From contig CAVVCY010000003.1 of the NCBI GenBank assembly GCA_963746905.1, forward strand, positions 620,001 to 684,000: 64,000 bases of DNA, in the 5' to 3' direction. The notes beneath the pieces were generated by a model that was given only the letters and a program-made list of their open reading frames with translations, had not been told where the DNA came from and did not search any database. The translations under genes and the position numbers were made by a program. Source of the stretch: JALYNX01 sp963746905. Lineage in GTDB: Bacteria > Actinomycetota > Acidimicrobiia > Spongiisociales > ZC4RG35. Positions 53,563 to 62,192 of this stretch are shown one piece after another (the stretch's first letter is position 1; every line of letters begins with the position of its first letter).

Positions 53563-54338
53563 TCCGGATCGACCGGATACTGGCCAATAACGCCGGCCCC
53601 TTCACCGGGCCCGGGACCAACACCTGGCTCCTCGATGACGGTGGAGGTGAGGTGGCGATCATCGATCCCGGTCCGGTCGACGCGGCCCACCTCGATGCGA
53701 TCCACGCTGCCCTTTCGGGACGTTCGGTGGTGGCGGTCATCGTCACCCACACTCATGAGGACCACGCCCCCATGGCCAACCCGCTGGCGCTCGATCTCGG
53801 GGTTCCTGCGCTCGGTTATGCCCCCGGGCCCGAGTTCGATCCGGACTTGAGACTCGAGGATGGAGGGCGGGTCGCCGTCGGAGCCACTTCCATCGAGGTG
53901 ATCCATACACCCGGCCACTCCGACGACCACCTCTGTTTCCGGGTCGAAGATGTCCTTTTCACCGGTGACCACATCATGGGCGGGTCCTCGGTGATGGTGG
54001 AGAGCATGGGCCCTTACCTCGCCTCGCTCGAGAAGATCAGGGACACCGGCCTCCGCCGGCTCCATCCTGGCCACGGGGATGACATGGAGGATCCCGACAA
54101 CGTGATCGACTGGTACCTCGCCCATCGCCTACAGCGGCACGAGCAGATATTCGACGCAATCAAGGCGGGGGCGAACACGCCGTGGGCGATCGTCGAGACC
54201 GTGTACAGCGACGTGGGAGCCCCTCTTCAATCGCTTGCTTTGCGCTCGGTCCAGGCCCACCTCACTTTGCTCACCGAGCAGGGACGGATAGCCTTCGAAC
54301 ACGGCGAGCTCGCCGTGGCGTCCCCTGAAACCCCTTGA
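53559..54338 (+). CDS. Metallo-beta-lactamase-fold hydrolase (LACTB2-like)
   Basis: 259 aa from GTG 53559. The metal-binding HxHxDH variant is THTHEDHAPM, with further ligands in HTPGHSDDHLCF, FTGDHIMGG and LHPGHGD. The C-terminal helical region (YLAHRLQRHEQIFDAI) and a winged-helix-like tail match LACTB2/MBLAC-type proteins, some of which are RNA endonucleases or thioesterases. It overlaps the NUDIX stop by four bases and the M23 start by four bases, so the three are translationally linked. Confidence 0.9.
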   Translation: MIRIDRILANNAGPFTGPGTNTWLLDDGGGEVAIIDPGPVDAAHLDAIHAALSGRSVVAVIVTHTHEDHAPMANPLALDLGVPALGYAPGPEFDPDLRLEDGGRVAVGATSIEVIHTPGHSDDHLCFRVEDVLFTGDHIMGGSSVMVESMGPYLASLEKIRDTGLRRLHPGHGDDMEDPDNVIDWYLAHRLQRHEQIFDAIKAGANTPWAIVETVYSDVGAPLQSLALRSVQAHLTLLTEQGRIAFEHGELAVASPETP

Positions 54339-55477
54339 CCAAAGTTTTCCGCACTCTCGCTGCCTTACTTGTTGTGGTTCTCGCTCTGCCTGCCTATGCC
54401 GAGGTCACCGACGAGGACATTGATCGTGCCCGCGACCAAGTAGACGCCGTCCTTGCCGAGTCAGAGGCCCTCGGGATCCAGGTTCAGGAAGCCTGGGCCC
54501 GGCAATACGCCCTCGACAACGAGATTTCTGACCTGAAGACTTCGATCGACCTGGCCCATGCCCGGATCGCGGACACCGAAGCCAGACTCGAGGATGTCGC
54601 CGTGGAGATGTACATGGGCTCGACGCGATCAGCCTCGCTTCAGGTCCTCTTCTCGGATGGCACCGAGGGCTTCGGGGCAGGTCAGGAGTACCTCCAGGAG
54701 GTCTCGGGAGCCGACCAGGACGTTGTCAGCCAGCTTCGCGCCTACCGATCCGAGCTCGACCGTCAGACCGGGCGCATGGCCGAAGCTTCGGCGGAGCAAG
54801 AGACGGTTACCGCAGATCTGGAGCGGATGGCAGGAGACCTCCAGACCGAGTTGGCCAAGGCCCAGAAGGTCTACGACCGTTTGGTGGGACAGCAGCAAGC
54901 CGAGGAAGAGGCCAGGAGGAAGGCGGAGGAGGAGGCTCGCCGACGCGCGGCCGAGGCTGCTCGAAATGCCACCACTACGACCACGGGCGGTGGTGGTTCG
55001 GGCAGGGGGGCCACCACGACCACGGTGGGTGGTGGCGAGACCCCGACCGCGACGCCCAGCCCGCCACCGACGCCACCGAGCGGGGGCACCTGCCCGGTGG
55101 CAGGAGCGGTTTCCTTCACTGACTCCTACGGTGAGCCGCGATCGGGTGGCCGCGCTCATCGCGGTGTGGACATGATCGCTGCCAGGGGAACCCCGATCGT
55201 CGCCATCTACTCGGGGACGGTCAGGAGATACTCCACCAGCAGCCTGGGAGGGCTAACCATCTACTTCGTGTCGGACGACGGCGATATGTTCTATTACGCC
55301 CATCTCGACAGCTACGGCGATGTGTCCGCAGGTCAGCACGTCGACCAGGGCCGGGTGCTTGGTTACAACGGGTCATCGGGGAATGCCCCGGAATGGCTGC
55401 CCCATCTCCACTTCGAGTGGCATCCTGGCGGGGGTGCAGCGGTCGACCCGTACCAGTTGGTCAGATCACTGTGCTGA
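54335..55477 (+). CDS. M23-family cell-wall peptidase with N-terminal coiled coil
   Basis: 380 aa from TTG 54335. The signal peptide is FRTLAALLVVVLALPAYA. A coiled coil (about 25-210) is rich in Glu/Ala/Arg and ends RRKAEEEARRRAAEAAR-like, as in EnvC/RipA partners. A Thr/Gly/Pro linker follows, then a LytM domain with zinc ligands in HRGVDM and HLHFEW. The catalytic set appears complete, so it should cut peptidoglycan cross-bridges. A terminator hairpin follows directly, closing the NUDIX-MBL-M23 unit. Confidence 0.92.
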   Translation: MTKVFRTLAALLVVVLALPAYAEVTDEDIDRARDQVDAVLAESEALGIQVQEAWARQYALDNEISDLKTSIDLAHARIADTEARLEDVAVEMYMGSTRSASLQVLFSDGTEGFGAGQEYLQEVSGADQDVVSQLRAYRSELDRQTGRMAEASAEQETVTADLERMAGDLQTELAKAQKVYDRLVGQQQAEEEARRKAEEEARRRAAEAARNATTTTTGGGGSGRGATTTTVGGGETPTATPSPPPTPPSGGTCPVAGAVSFTDSYGEPRSGGRAHRGVDMIAARGTPIVAIYSGTVRRYSTSSLGGLTIYFVSDDGDMFYYAHLDSYGDVSAGQHVDQGRVLGYNGSSGNAPEWLPHLHFEWHPGGGAAVDPYQLVRSLC

Positions 55478-55483
55478 AGGCAC

Positions 55484-55513
55484 GGAAAAAGGGCCCTTTT
55501 GGGCCCTCTTTCC
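55484..55513. terminator. Intrinsic terminator after the M23 gene
   Basis: GGAAAAAGGGCCC pairs with GGGCCCTCTTTCC around TTTT, with one mismatch near the base; the core GGGCCC/GGGCCC is perfect. It starts seven bases after the stop codon. Confidence 0.75.
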
Positions 55514-55725
55514 GAGGCCTCCCTCTCCCCAACCCCAACAGCCCACTTGGCACGTTCCTTGCATATCATTGACCACGGAGAGTGGTTAGGTAAGGACGAT
55601 TCCTTAGACACCCGTCCGGACTAGTCCGTAGGTCCTGGCGGCCGGTGACAACTAAGTCCGTTCCTTGTCGACAGTCGCGATGCCAAATGGCACAATGCGA
55701 AAATCCGATCTGAGGAGAGAATGTC

Positions 55726-56379
55726 TTGAGCACCCAAGAGCCACCGGCTCCCCCACCTCCCTACGAGCCGCCGACTCCTCCACCGCCACCGGAGCCACCG
55801 GCCTCACCGCCACCCCCACCGCCCATGGACCCACCGCCCGTGGAGCAACCGCCGATGGAGCCACCGGCCTCACCTGCGACTCCAGCACCTATGGAGCCAC
55901 CGGCCTCGGCGCCGCCGCCTCCACCACCCTCGCCAACCCCTGCCGCGATACCACCCGCCGGTACGCCGTCCAACCTGGCCGACTGGGGAACGAGAGCCAT
56001 CGGAGCTGTGATCGACTGGGCTCCCGTGATCATCCTCAGCGTCGTCCTCTACCGAGTTCTCTACTTCGGCGGTTTTCTCTGGCTCGCCTATTTGGCCTAC
56101 CTCGGCCATCTCGAGGGCGTCACCGGTCAGACCCCTGGCAAGGCGATGCAAGGGACGAGGCTGGTCGATCAGAGCGGCGAGTTGTTAGGAAGTGGGCAGG
56201 GAATCGGGCGCAAATTCCTCCACATCCTCGACAGCATCGTCTGTTATCTGGGCTGGTTTCTTCCGTTGGTGGACACCAAGCGGCAGACCATTGCCGACAA
56301 GGTGGTGAACAGCTACGTGGTGACCGGTGTCGAGAAGAAGCAGTTCAACGTGAACCTCTGGATGGTGCCGAAGTCGTAG
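55726..56379 (+). CDS. RDD-family membrane protein with proline-rich head
   Basis: 217 aa from TTG 55726 (GAGGAG about nine bases upstream). The first 80 residues are almost wholly Pro, Glu, Ala and Ser (PPPPEPPASPPPP-type). The RDD domain follows: LADWGTRAIGAVIDWAPVII, a second helix pair, TGQTPGKAMQGTRLVD and RQTIADKVVNSYVV. RDD proteins are linked to ion/proton antiport or transport regulation, but the role here is unknown. The low-complexity head may span peptidoglycan or act as a binding arm. Confidence 0.88.
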   Translation: MSTQEPPAPPPPYEPPTPPPPPEPPASPPPPPPMDPPPVEQPPMEPPASPATPAPMEPPASAPPPPPPSPTPAAIPPAGTPSNLADWGTRAIGAVIDWAPVIILSVVLYRVLYFGGFLWLAYLAYLGHLEGVTGQTPGKAMQGTRLVDQSGELLGSGQGIGRKFLHILDSIVCYLGWFLPLVDTKRQTIADKVVNSYVVTGVEKKQFNVNLWMVPKS

Positions 56380-56404
56380 ATACGTAGAACGTAGAGGTAG
56401 GCGC

Positions 56405-57542
56405 CTATGCGCCTACCTCCAGTCCTTCTAGGAGCTTGGCGATCCGCCCGGTACAGGTTTCGAGGTCTGCCGGCGGCACCAAGGTGACCAGGGTTTCCGC
56501 GGCCTGACGGAGGGCCTTGCCGGCGGCTGAATCCGTGCCCGACGCCACCACCGGCGACCCGTTGTCTCCACCAGGCACCACTTCGGGGTCGAGCGGGATC
56601 GAGGCGATCAGAGGCACCCCCAGGTCGTCGGCGAGCTCCTGGCCACCACCCTCGCCGAAGACTGTGTGGACCCGACCGCATTCACAGGCGAGACCGGCCA
56701 TGTTCTCGATGACTCCGACGATTGGCATGTGCGAGCGCCGGGCCATATCGGCGACACGGACTGCCACCTTCTGCGCGGCGCGTTGTGGGGTGGTCACCAC
56801 GACCATCTCCGCCTGTGGGAGGAGACGGGTGAGAGCCATCTGAATATCCCCTGTTCCAGGCGGAAGATCGATCAACAAGTAATCGAGCTCACCCCAGTCG
56901 ACCTGCTTGAGAAACTGCTCGAGCGCCTTGGAAAGCATCAGGCCCCGCCACATGAGGGCGGTCTCTTCGGATTCGATGATCAGACCGGTCGAGACCAGCC
57001 TCACCCCCTGGGCATCCACCGGCTCGATGAGCTTGGTGGCGTCGTCGGCATGCAGACGGTCCTCGACCCCCAGCATGCGAGGAGTGGAGAACCCCCAGAT
57101 ATCGGCGTCGAGCAAGCCAACCCGAAATCCGGCGCCGACCAGGGCCACCGACAGGTTCACCGCAATCGATGACTTGCCAACCCCTCCCTTGCCCGAGCCA
57201 ATTGCGATCACTCGGGTGGTCGGCGAGACCTGGGTTGGCTCGGCGTTCTCCCGTACTCGCTGGCGGGCAACGGACATCAACCCCGCCCTCTGCTGCTTGG
57301 TCATCGCGGTGGTCCGTAGATTGAGCTCCTCCACTCCAGGCATGGACGAGAACCCGACGGCGGGTGTCGTTTTCGATCTGATTGCGCAGCGGGCATTCGG
57401 CAACAGTGAGGGCCAGGCCGACCTCGACGGTGGTTCCATGCACCTCGACGTCGGTGATCATCCCCAGTTCGACGACGTTGCCGCCCAATTCTGGATCGCG
57501 CACCCCTTCCAGGGTCTTGAGGACGTCTTCACGGGTCGGCAT
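56405..57542 (-). CDS. mrp: Mrp/NBP35-type Fe-S carrier ATPase with N-terminal MIP18 domain, one frameshift
   Basis: About 378 aa in two frames. The N-terminal MIP18/DUF59 domain (from ATG 57542: LEGVRDPELGGNVVELGMI, VAECPLRNQIENDTRR) changes frame near 57355 and continues with SMPGVEELNLRTTAMTKQQR. The P-loop is GSGKGGVGKSSIAVNLS, followed by DADIWGFSTPRML and DLPPGTGDIQMALT. The C-terminal CxC (LACECG) replaces the usual CxxC pair for cluster binding. It is probably an Fe-S cluster carrier. It is convergent with the RDD gene and about 100 bases from the divergent ErpA-type gene, a compatible partner. Confidence 0.85.
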
Positions 57543-57642
57543 CAGCCCTCATGGTAAGAGGAGGGACCGGGATAGTCGCATCGCCGGCACTCCTTGCTGG
57601 TCCATGTGTGAAGGCGGGTTACAATGAGTGCAGGTAGAACTC

Positions 57643-58005
57643 ATGACACAAATTCTCAGCATCAAATCCAGCCAGCCTCAGAAGACAGTCCTCTTGACCG
57701 ACATCGCGATCGACAAGGTTCGAGAGCTGATCCAGGCCGAGTCCGACACCGGTCTCGCCCTCCGGATGGCAGTCCGCCCCGGCGGCTGCAGTGGATTCTC
57801 ATATGAGATGTACTTCGATTCCCAGATCGATGCCACCGACATCGTCGAGGAGTTCGGGGATGTGAAAGTGGTCGTGGACCCGCAGAGCGCCGAGATGGTG
57901 CGTGGCGCCACCCTCGACTACAAAGATGGGCTGATGGAGACCGGGTTCTCGATCAACAACCCAAACGTCTCCCACACCTGCGGGTGTGGCAACTCCTTCT
58001 CCTGA
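57643..58005 (+). CDS. A-type Fe-S cluster carrier (ErpA/HesB-like)
   Basis: 120 aa from ATG 57643 (a GTG at 57628 is in frame). The three conserved cysteines are in GGCSGFSY and CGCGNSF. It accepts and delivers 2Fe-2S or 4Fe-4S clusters. It is divergent from mrp, with both genes in the same pathway. Downstream, AAAAAGCCGCCCTTTT may form a weak terminator. Confidence 0.93.
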   Translation: MTQILSIKSSQPQKTVLLTDIAIDKVRELIQAESDTGLALRMAVRPGGCSGFSYEMYFDSQIDATDIVEEFGDVKVVVDPQSAEMVRGATLDYKDGLMETGFSINNPNVSHTCGCGNSFS

Positions 58006-58062
58006 AAAAGCCGCCCTTTTCGGTGGTGTAGGGTTCTCCGGTCATCGAATCAGGAGGAGTAA

Positions 58063-58435
58063 TTGATCGATAGTTTCTGGGACGTAATCCTTTGGATGTT
58101 GGCGTTCTTCGTGTTCGCCATGTTCTTCTGGCTCTTTGTCTCGGTTCTGGCAGACCTTTGGAGCGATCCGGACACCGGTGGAGGCGCCAAGGCGTTCTGG
58201 ACGTTCTTCGTCGTGATCCTGCCCTGGCTCGGGATCCTGATCTATCTGATTGCACGTGGCGGCGGCATGGCCGAGCGCGCGCTGAAGAAGCAGCAGGCTC
58301 AGGAGGAATACATCCGGCAAGGTTGCCGGTAGTGGAAGCTCGGCGTCCGAGCTGGCCGCTCTGTCCGACCTGAAGGCAAAGGGTGATCTGACTCAGGAGG
58401 AGTTCGACAAGGCAAAGGCCGCACTCCTCGCCTGA
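58063..58435 (+). CDS. PLD-nuclease-N-like membrane protein with SHOCT tail, one frameshift
   Basis: About 123 aa. TTG 58063 is preceded by AGGAGGAG. There are two membrane helices (VILWMLAFFVFAMFFWLFVSVLA and TFFVVILPWLGILIYLIA) with a W-rich link, then a basic helix. The first frame stops at 58332. Removing one base near 58320 (CAAGGTT) continues into LAALSDLKAKGDLTQEEFDKA, a perfect SHOCT ending with a stop at 58435. SHOCT tails are oligomerisation-like modules of unknown role. The frame break is very probably an assembly indel. Confidence 0.8.
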
Positions 58436-58456
58436 GAGAATCGCAACAATCGAATC

Positions 58457-58483
58457 GAAGGGCCCGGATATCTCGGGCCCTTC
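58457..58483. terminator. Intrinsic terminator
   Basis: GAAGGGCCCG pairs with CGGGCCCTTC around GATATCT, followed by TTGATT. It lies 22 bases after the SHOCT gene stop. Confidence 0.8.
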
Positions 58484-58548
58484 TTGATTCTGGCCTGACG
58501 GCCTTGGAGTTCGGGTAGCCTCCTGGCTTCCCCGAAACAGGAGCCGCG

Positions 58549-58929
58549 GTGCCAAAAACCGTCCCGGTCACCCCGTCCGCGCCAGGCGCAATGGGCCCTT
58601 ACTCAGTTGTCACCGAGGCCAACGGGTTCGTCTTCGTGTCAGGCCAGGTTGCCGTGGACCCAATAACCAAAGAGAGGGCACCCGAGGACGTCGAGGCGCA
58701 GACGAGCCTGGTCATGACGAACATCACCTCGATTCTCGGTGATGTCGGGCTCGGCATCTCCGACATCGTGAAGACCACGATCTTCCTGGCCGACATCGAA
58801 GACTTTCCCAAGGTGAACGCGGTCTACGCCGGCTTCCTCGACCAGGAGCCGCCGGCGCGTTCCACGGTTCAAGCCGCTGCTCTCCCGGGTGGCTTCCTGG
58901 TGGAGATCGATGTGGTGGCTGCGCGATGA
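58549..58929 (+). CDS. RidA/YjgF-family enamine/imine deaminase
   Basis: 126 aa from GTG 58549 with AGGAG seven bases upstream. Family marks: PGAMGPYSVVTEANGFVFVSG (start region), SDIVKTTIFLADIEDFPKVN and the catalytic Arg in PPARSTVQAAALP. RidA proteins hydrolyse reactive enamines and imines. It overlaps the ALDH7-type gene by four bases, suggesting a joint role handling a cyclic-imine intermediate. Confidence 0.93.
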   Translation: MPKTVPVTPSAPGAMGPYSVVTEANGFVFVSGQVAVDPITKERAPEDVEAQTSLVMTNITSILGDVGLGISDIVKTTIFLADIEDFPKVNAVYAGFLDQEPPARSTVQAAALPGGFLVEIDVVAAR

Positions 58930-60440
58930 ACAAGACTGACATCTTCGAGCGGCTGGGGCTCTCTGAGTCCAATTCCGGCGTCTTCGCCGGCGGGTGGCTC
59001 GAGGCGACCGGAGAGACGATCGAGGTGGTCAATCCGACGACTTCGGAAGCCCTGGCCACGGTCACCATGGCCTCTGTCGCCGACTACGAGAAAGTGGTCG
59101 CCAGCTCCGCTGAGACTTTCCAACGGTGGAAGGTGCTCCCGGCGCCAAAGCGCGGTGCGTATATACGGAGTCTCGGCGACGCGCTTCGCGACAACATCGA
59201 TGCACTCGGGGCGTTGGTCACCCTCGAGGTGGGCAAGATCCTTCCCGAAGGGATCGGCGAGGTCCAGGAGATGGTCGACATCTGCGACTTCGCGGTCGGC
59301 CTCTCACGTCAGCTCTACGGCAACACCATGGCCTCCGAGCGCCCAAATCACCGCATGTACGAGCACTGGCACCCTCTGGGGCCGGTCGGGGTCATCTCGG
59401 CGTTCAACTTCCCGGTCGCCGTTTGGTCATGGAACTCTGCTCTCGCTGCGGTGTGCGGGGACACCGTGGTCTGGAAGCCGTCGGAGCGGACCCCGCTCAG
59501 CGCGATCGCAGTCACCAGGATCGCCCAGGAGGTCATGGCCGGCAGCGGGTTTGAGGGGGTCTTCAACCTCGTGGTGGGGGATGGTGCAACCGTCGGCAAC
59601 GCCATGAACGGCGACGTCCGCCTGCCCCTCATCTCGGCTACCGGGTCTTGCAACATGGGGCGGATCGTCGGCCCCGCTGTCGCCCAGCGAATGGGCAGGA
59701 CGATCCTGGAGCTGGGCGGCAACAACGCGGTGATCGTGATGGATGACGCCGACCTCGATCTGGCAGTCCGGGCGACACTGTTCTCGGCAGTCGGCACCGC
59801 CGGCCAACGCTGCACCTCGCTACGCCGCCTTCTGGTTCACCGCGCCGTCTCGGACAAGATGATCGATCGCCTGGTCGAGGCCTATCGCCAGGTGAACATT
59901 GGCGATCCCCTGGTGCCGGGGACCCTGATGGGACCTCTGGTCAGCCAAGGGGCAGTCGAACAGATGATGAATGCCCTGGACATCGCCCGGGAGCAAGGGG
60001 GCCGGATCGTCACCGGTGGCAACCGCATCGATCGTCCCGGATTCTTCGTCGAGCCCACCATCGCCGTGGTCCCAGCGGAGGCAACCATCACTCAGCAGGA
60101 GACTTTCGCGCCGATCCTGTGGGTCATCGAGGTCGACACATTGGACGAGGCGATCCAGATCCAGAATGGCGTCACCCAGGGCCTCTCATCGGCGATATTC
60201 ACCGAGTCGGTGCGGAATGCCGAGAAATTCCTCAGTGACGTCGGGTCAGATTGTGGGATCGCCAACGTCAACATCGGGACTTCCGGAGCCGAGATCGGCG
60301 GCGCATTCGGTGGGGAGAAGGAGACCGGTGGCGGCAGGGAGGCCGGATCCGACGCCTGGAAGGCGTACATGAGACGCCAGACGACGACGATCAATTGGGG
60401 CGACGATCTGCCCCTGGCCCAGGGGATCGAGTTCGGCTGA
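58926..60440 (+). CDS. Aldehyde dehydrogenase, ALDH7 type (alpha-aminoadipic semialdehyde dehydrogenase-like)
   Basis: 504 aa. Catalytic Cys296 is in AGQRCTSLRRL and the general base Glu262 is in LELGGNNAVIV; the GGNNA and AGQRCT-RRL signatures distinguish ALDH7/antiquitin from other ALDHs. NAD site residues are in FNFPVAVWSWN. It would oxidise alpha-aminoadipate semialdehyde (in equilibrium with piperideine-6-carboxylate) to alpha-aminoadipate in lysine breakdown. It is coupled to RidA. A lysine aminotransferase is not in this window. Confidence 0.93.
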   Translation: MNKTDIFERLGLSESNSGVFAGGWLEATGETIEVVNPTTSEALATVTMASVADYEKVVASSAETFQRWKVLPAPKRGAYIRSLGDALRDNIDALGALVTLEVGKILPEGIGEVQEMVDICDFAVGLSRQLYGNTMASERPNHRMYEHWHPLGPVGVISAFNFPVAVWSWNSALAAVCGDTVVWKPSERTPLSAIAVTRIAQEVMAGSGFEGVFNLVVGDGATVGNAMNGDVRLPLISATGSCNMGRIVGPAVAQRMGRTILELGGNNAVIVMDDADLDLAVRATLFSAVGTAGQRCTSLRRLLVHRAVSDKMIDRLVEAYRQVNIGDPLVPGTLMGPLVSQGAVEQMMNALDIAREQGGRIVTGGNRIDRPGFFVEPTIAVVPAEATITQQETFAPILWVIEVDTLDEAIQIQNGVTQGLSSAIFTESVRNAEKFLSDVGSDCGIANVNIGTSGAEIGGAFGGEKETGGGREAGSDAWKAYMRRQTTTINWGDDLPLAQGIEFG

Positions 60441-60442
60441 GG

Positions 60443-61033
60443 ATGGACGCATCCGATTGGGACGAGAAGTACGGAGAAACGCACCGTCACTGGTCTCACA
60501 CCCCGAACCTGTTCGTAGCCGACCGCCTCCACGACGCTGCCCCTGGCCGCGGCCTCGACCTCGGTGCCGGAGAGGGGAGAAACTCAGTCTGGCTGGCCTC
60601 ACTGGGCTGGGAGATGACCGCGGTCGACTTCTCCAGGGTGGCCATCGAGCGAGGTGTTGCTGACTCCGACGCCGTCGACTTCGTGGTCGCCGACGTGCGG
60701 GAGTGGGAGCCGGAGGGGAGATACGACCTCATCCTCATCGCCTATATCCACCTAACGGAGCCGGACCTCGAGAAGGTCGTCCGAAAGGCTCGGGAGTGGC
60801 TGACTCCGGGCGGTGAGCTTTTCATGATCGGGCACGACGTGAGCAACGTCGAGCACGGGCATGGCGGACCTCAGGATCCGGCGATCCTCTGGCACGTCGA
60901 CGAGGTCTGTGACTGGCTCGACGGGATGACGATCATCGAAGCCCAGGTAGTGCGGCGCCCATTTGATACCGAGGATGGCCGGGAGTTCGCTCGGGACGCT
61001 CTGATCCGGGCCCGGACCGCGGTGTCCGCCTAG
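60443..61033 (+). CDS. Class I SAM-dependent methyltransferase
   Basis: 196 aa from ATG 60443. Motif I is GLDLGAGEGRNSVWLASLG, followed by VDFSRVAIERG, then DVREWEPEGRYDLILIAYIH (post-I and motif II) and PGGELFMIGHD. It looks like the TehB/thiopurine-type small-molecule methyltransferases. The substrate is unknown. It starts two bases after the ALDH stop, so it is co-transcribed. It is convergent with the cystathionine gamma-synthase gene with no gap. Confidence 0.9.
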   Translation: MDASDWDEKYGETHRHWSHTPNLFVADRLHDAAPGRGLDLGAGEGRNSVWLASLGWEMTAVDFSRVAIERGVADSDAVDFVVADVREWEPEGRYDLILIAYIHLTEPDLEKVVRKAREWLTPGGELFMIGHDVSNVEHGHGGPQDPAILWHVDEVCDWLDGMTIIEAQVVRRPFDTEDGREFARDALIRARTAVSA

Positions 61034-62185
61034 TCAGAGCCTGTCCAGGGCACCGCCGAGGTCGGCGATCAGGTCCTCGACGTCCTCGAGGCCGACCGAG
61101 AGTCTCACCAACCCGTCGGTGATCCCTGCGGCGGCGCGTTCTGCGGCCGGCACTGCGGCGTGGGTCATGGTCACAGGATGGGTGATGAGCGACTCCACCG
61201 ACCCCAGGTTCTCGGCGAGGCTCCACAGTTCCACCCCATCCATCAACTTCTTCCCCGACTCCAGGCCACCGTGGACCTCGAAGCACACCAGAGCCCCGAA
61301 ACCGGTTGCCTGCCGTTTGGCCAGGTCGTGTTGAGGGTGAGAGGGAAGCCCGGGATAGTTGACGTAGTCGACCTTTGGGTGCCCCGCCAGCCAATCGGCG
61401 ACCGCCATGGCATTCGCTGATTGGCCATCCATCCGCTGACTGAGGGTCTTGACCCCCTGAAGCGTGAGCCAGGCAACCATCGGTGACATGACGAGGCCGG
61501 CAGCGATTCGGGCGAATGCGATCTTCTCCTGGAGGCCGGCGTCATCAACGACAACGACCCCGCCCAGAGTCGCGTTGTGCCCGTCGAGGAATTTGGTCGT
61601 CGAGTGGATGATCACGTTTGCCCCAAGCTCGAACGGCCGTTGGAAGTAGGGGGTCAGGAACGTGTTGTCGGTCACGTGCAGGATTCCGGAATGCGAGCAG
61701 ATGTCCGAGATCGCTCGGAGGTCGGTGAGCTTCAAGGTCGGGTTCGCCGGGGTCTCGGTGAAGATCATGCGAGTGGTTGGTCTGATGGCCGCGGCCACCG
61801 CCTCTGGATCAGCAGCATCCACGAAGGAGACATCCACCCCGAAGCGGGTCAGGAACTGGTCGGCGAATCGGTAAGTGCCGCCATAGACGACGTCTCCAAT
61901 GACCACATGGTCACCCGCTTTCAGCAAGGCGAGGAAGACTGCAACGGTGGCTGCCATCCCCGAGCCGTAGGCAGAGGCATCCACCCCGCCCTCGAGCGCG
62001 ATCATCTTCTCCTCGAATGCGCGCACCGTGGGGTTCCCGGCTCGGCTGTAGGAGAAACCCTTGGCCATGTAGGCATCCACCGACTCCTGGACGAAGGTGG
62101 TCGACTGGTGGATGGGAGTGAGAATGGCTCCCGTAGTCGGATCGGGCTCGACCCCGGCGTGTATCTGCTTGGTGCTAAATCCCAT
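61034..62185 (-). CDS. Cystathionine gamma-synthase/lyase-type PLP enzyme
   Basis: 383 aa from ATG 62185 with AGGA five bases upstream. The Schiff-base Lys198 is in HSTTKFLDGHN. FSYSRAGNPTVRAFEEK and GSGMAATVAVFLAL bind the PLP phosphate and ring, and SLGxxESL-type sequence appears as NLGSVESLITHP. It makes or breaks cystathionine in methionine/cysteine metabolism; which direction cannot be decided. The upstream open frame to 62284 belongs to the regulator gene on the same strand. Confidence 0.93.
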   Translation of the reverse strand: MGFSTKQIHAGVEPDPTTGAILTPIHQSTTFVQESVDAYMAKGFSYSRAGNPTVRAFEEKMIALEGGVDASAYGSGMAATVAVFLALLKAGDHVVIGDVVYGGTYRFADQFLTRFGVDVSFVDAADPEAVAAAIRPTTRMIFTETPANPTLKLTDLRAISDICSHSGILHVTDNTFLTPYFQRPFELGANVIIHSTTKFLDGHNATLGGVVVVDDAGLQEKIAFARIAAGLVMSPMVAWLTLQGVKTLSQRMDGQSANAMAVADWLAGHPKVDYVNYPGLPSHPQHDLAKRQATGFGALVCFEVHGGLESGKKLMDGVELWSLAENLGSVESLITHPVTMTHAAVPAAERAAAGITDGLVRLSVGLEDVEDLIADLGGALDRL

Positions 62186-62192
62186 GTCGTTC

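Noticed and set aside
55740..55960. Possible tandem repeat/CRISPR-like pattern (CCACCG... units)
   Set aside because: It is codon-level proline-rich low complexity inside the RDD gene; there are no constant repeats with unique spacers.
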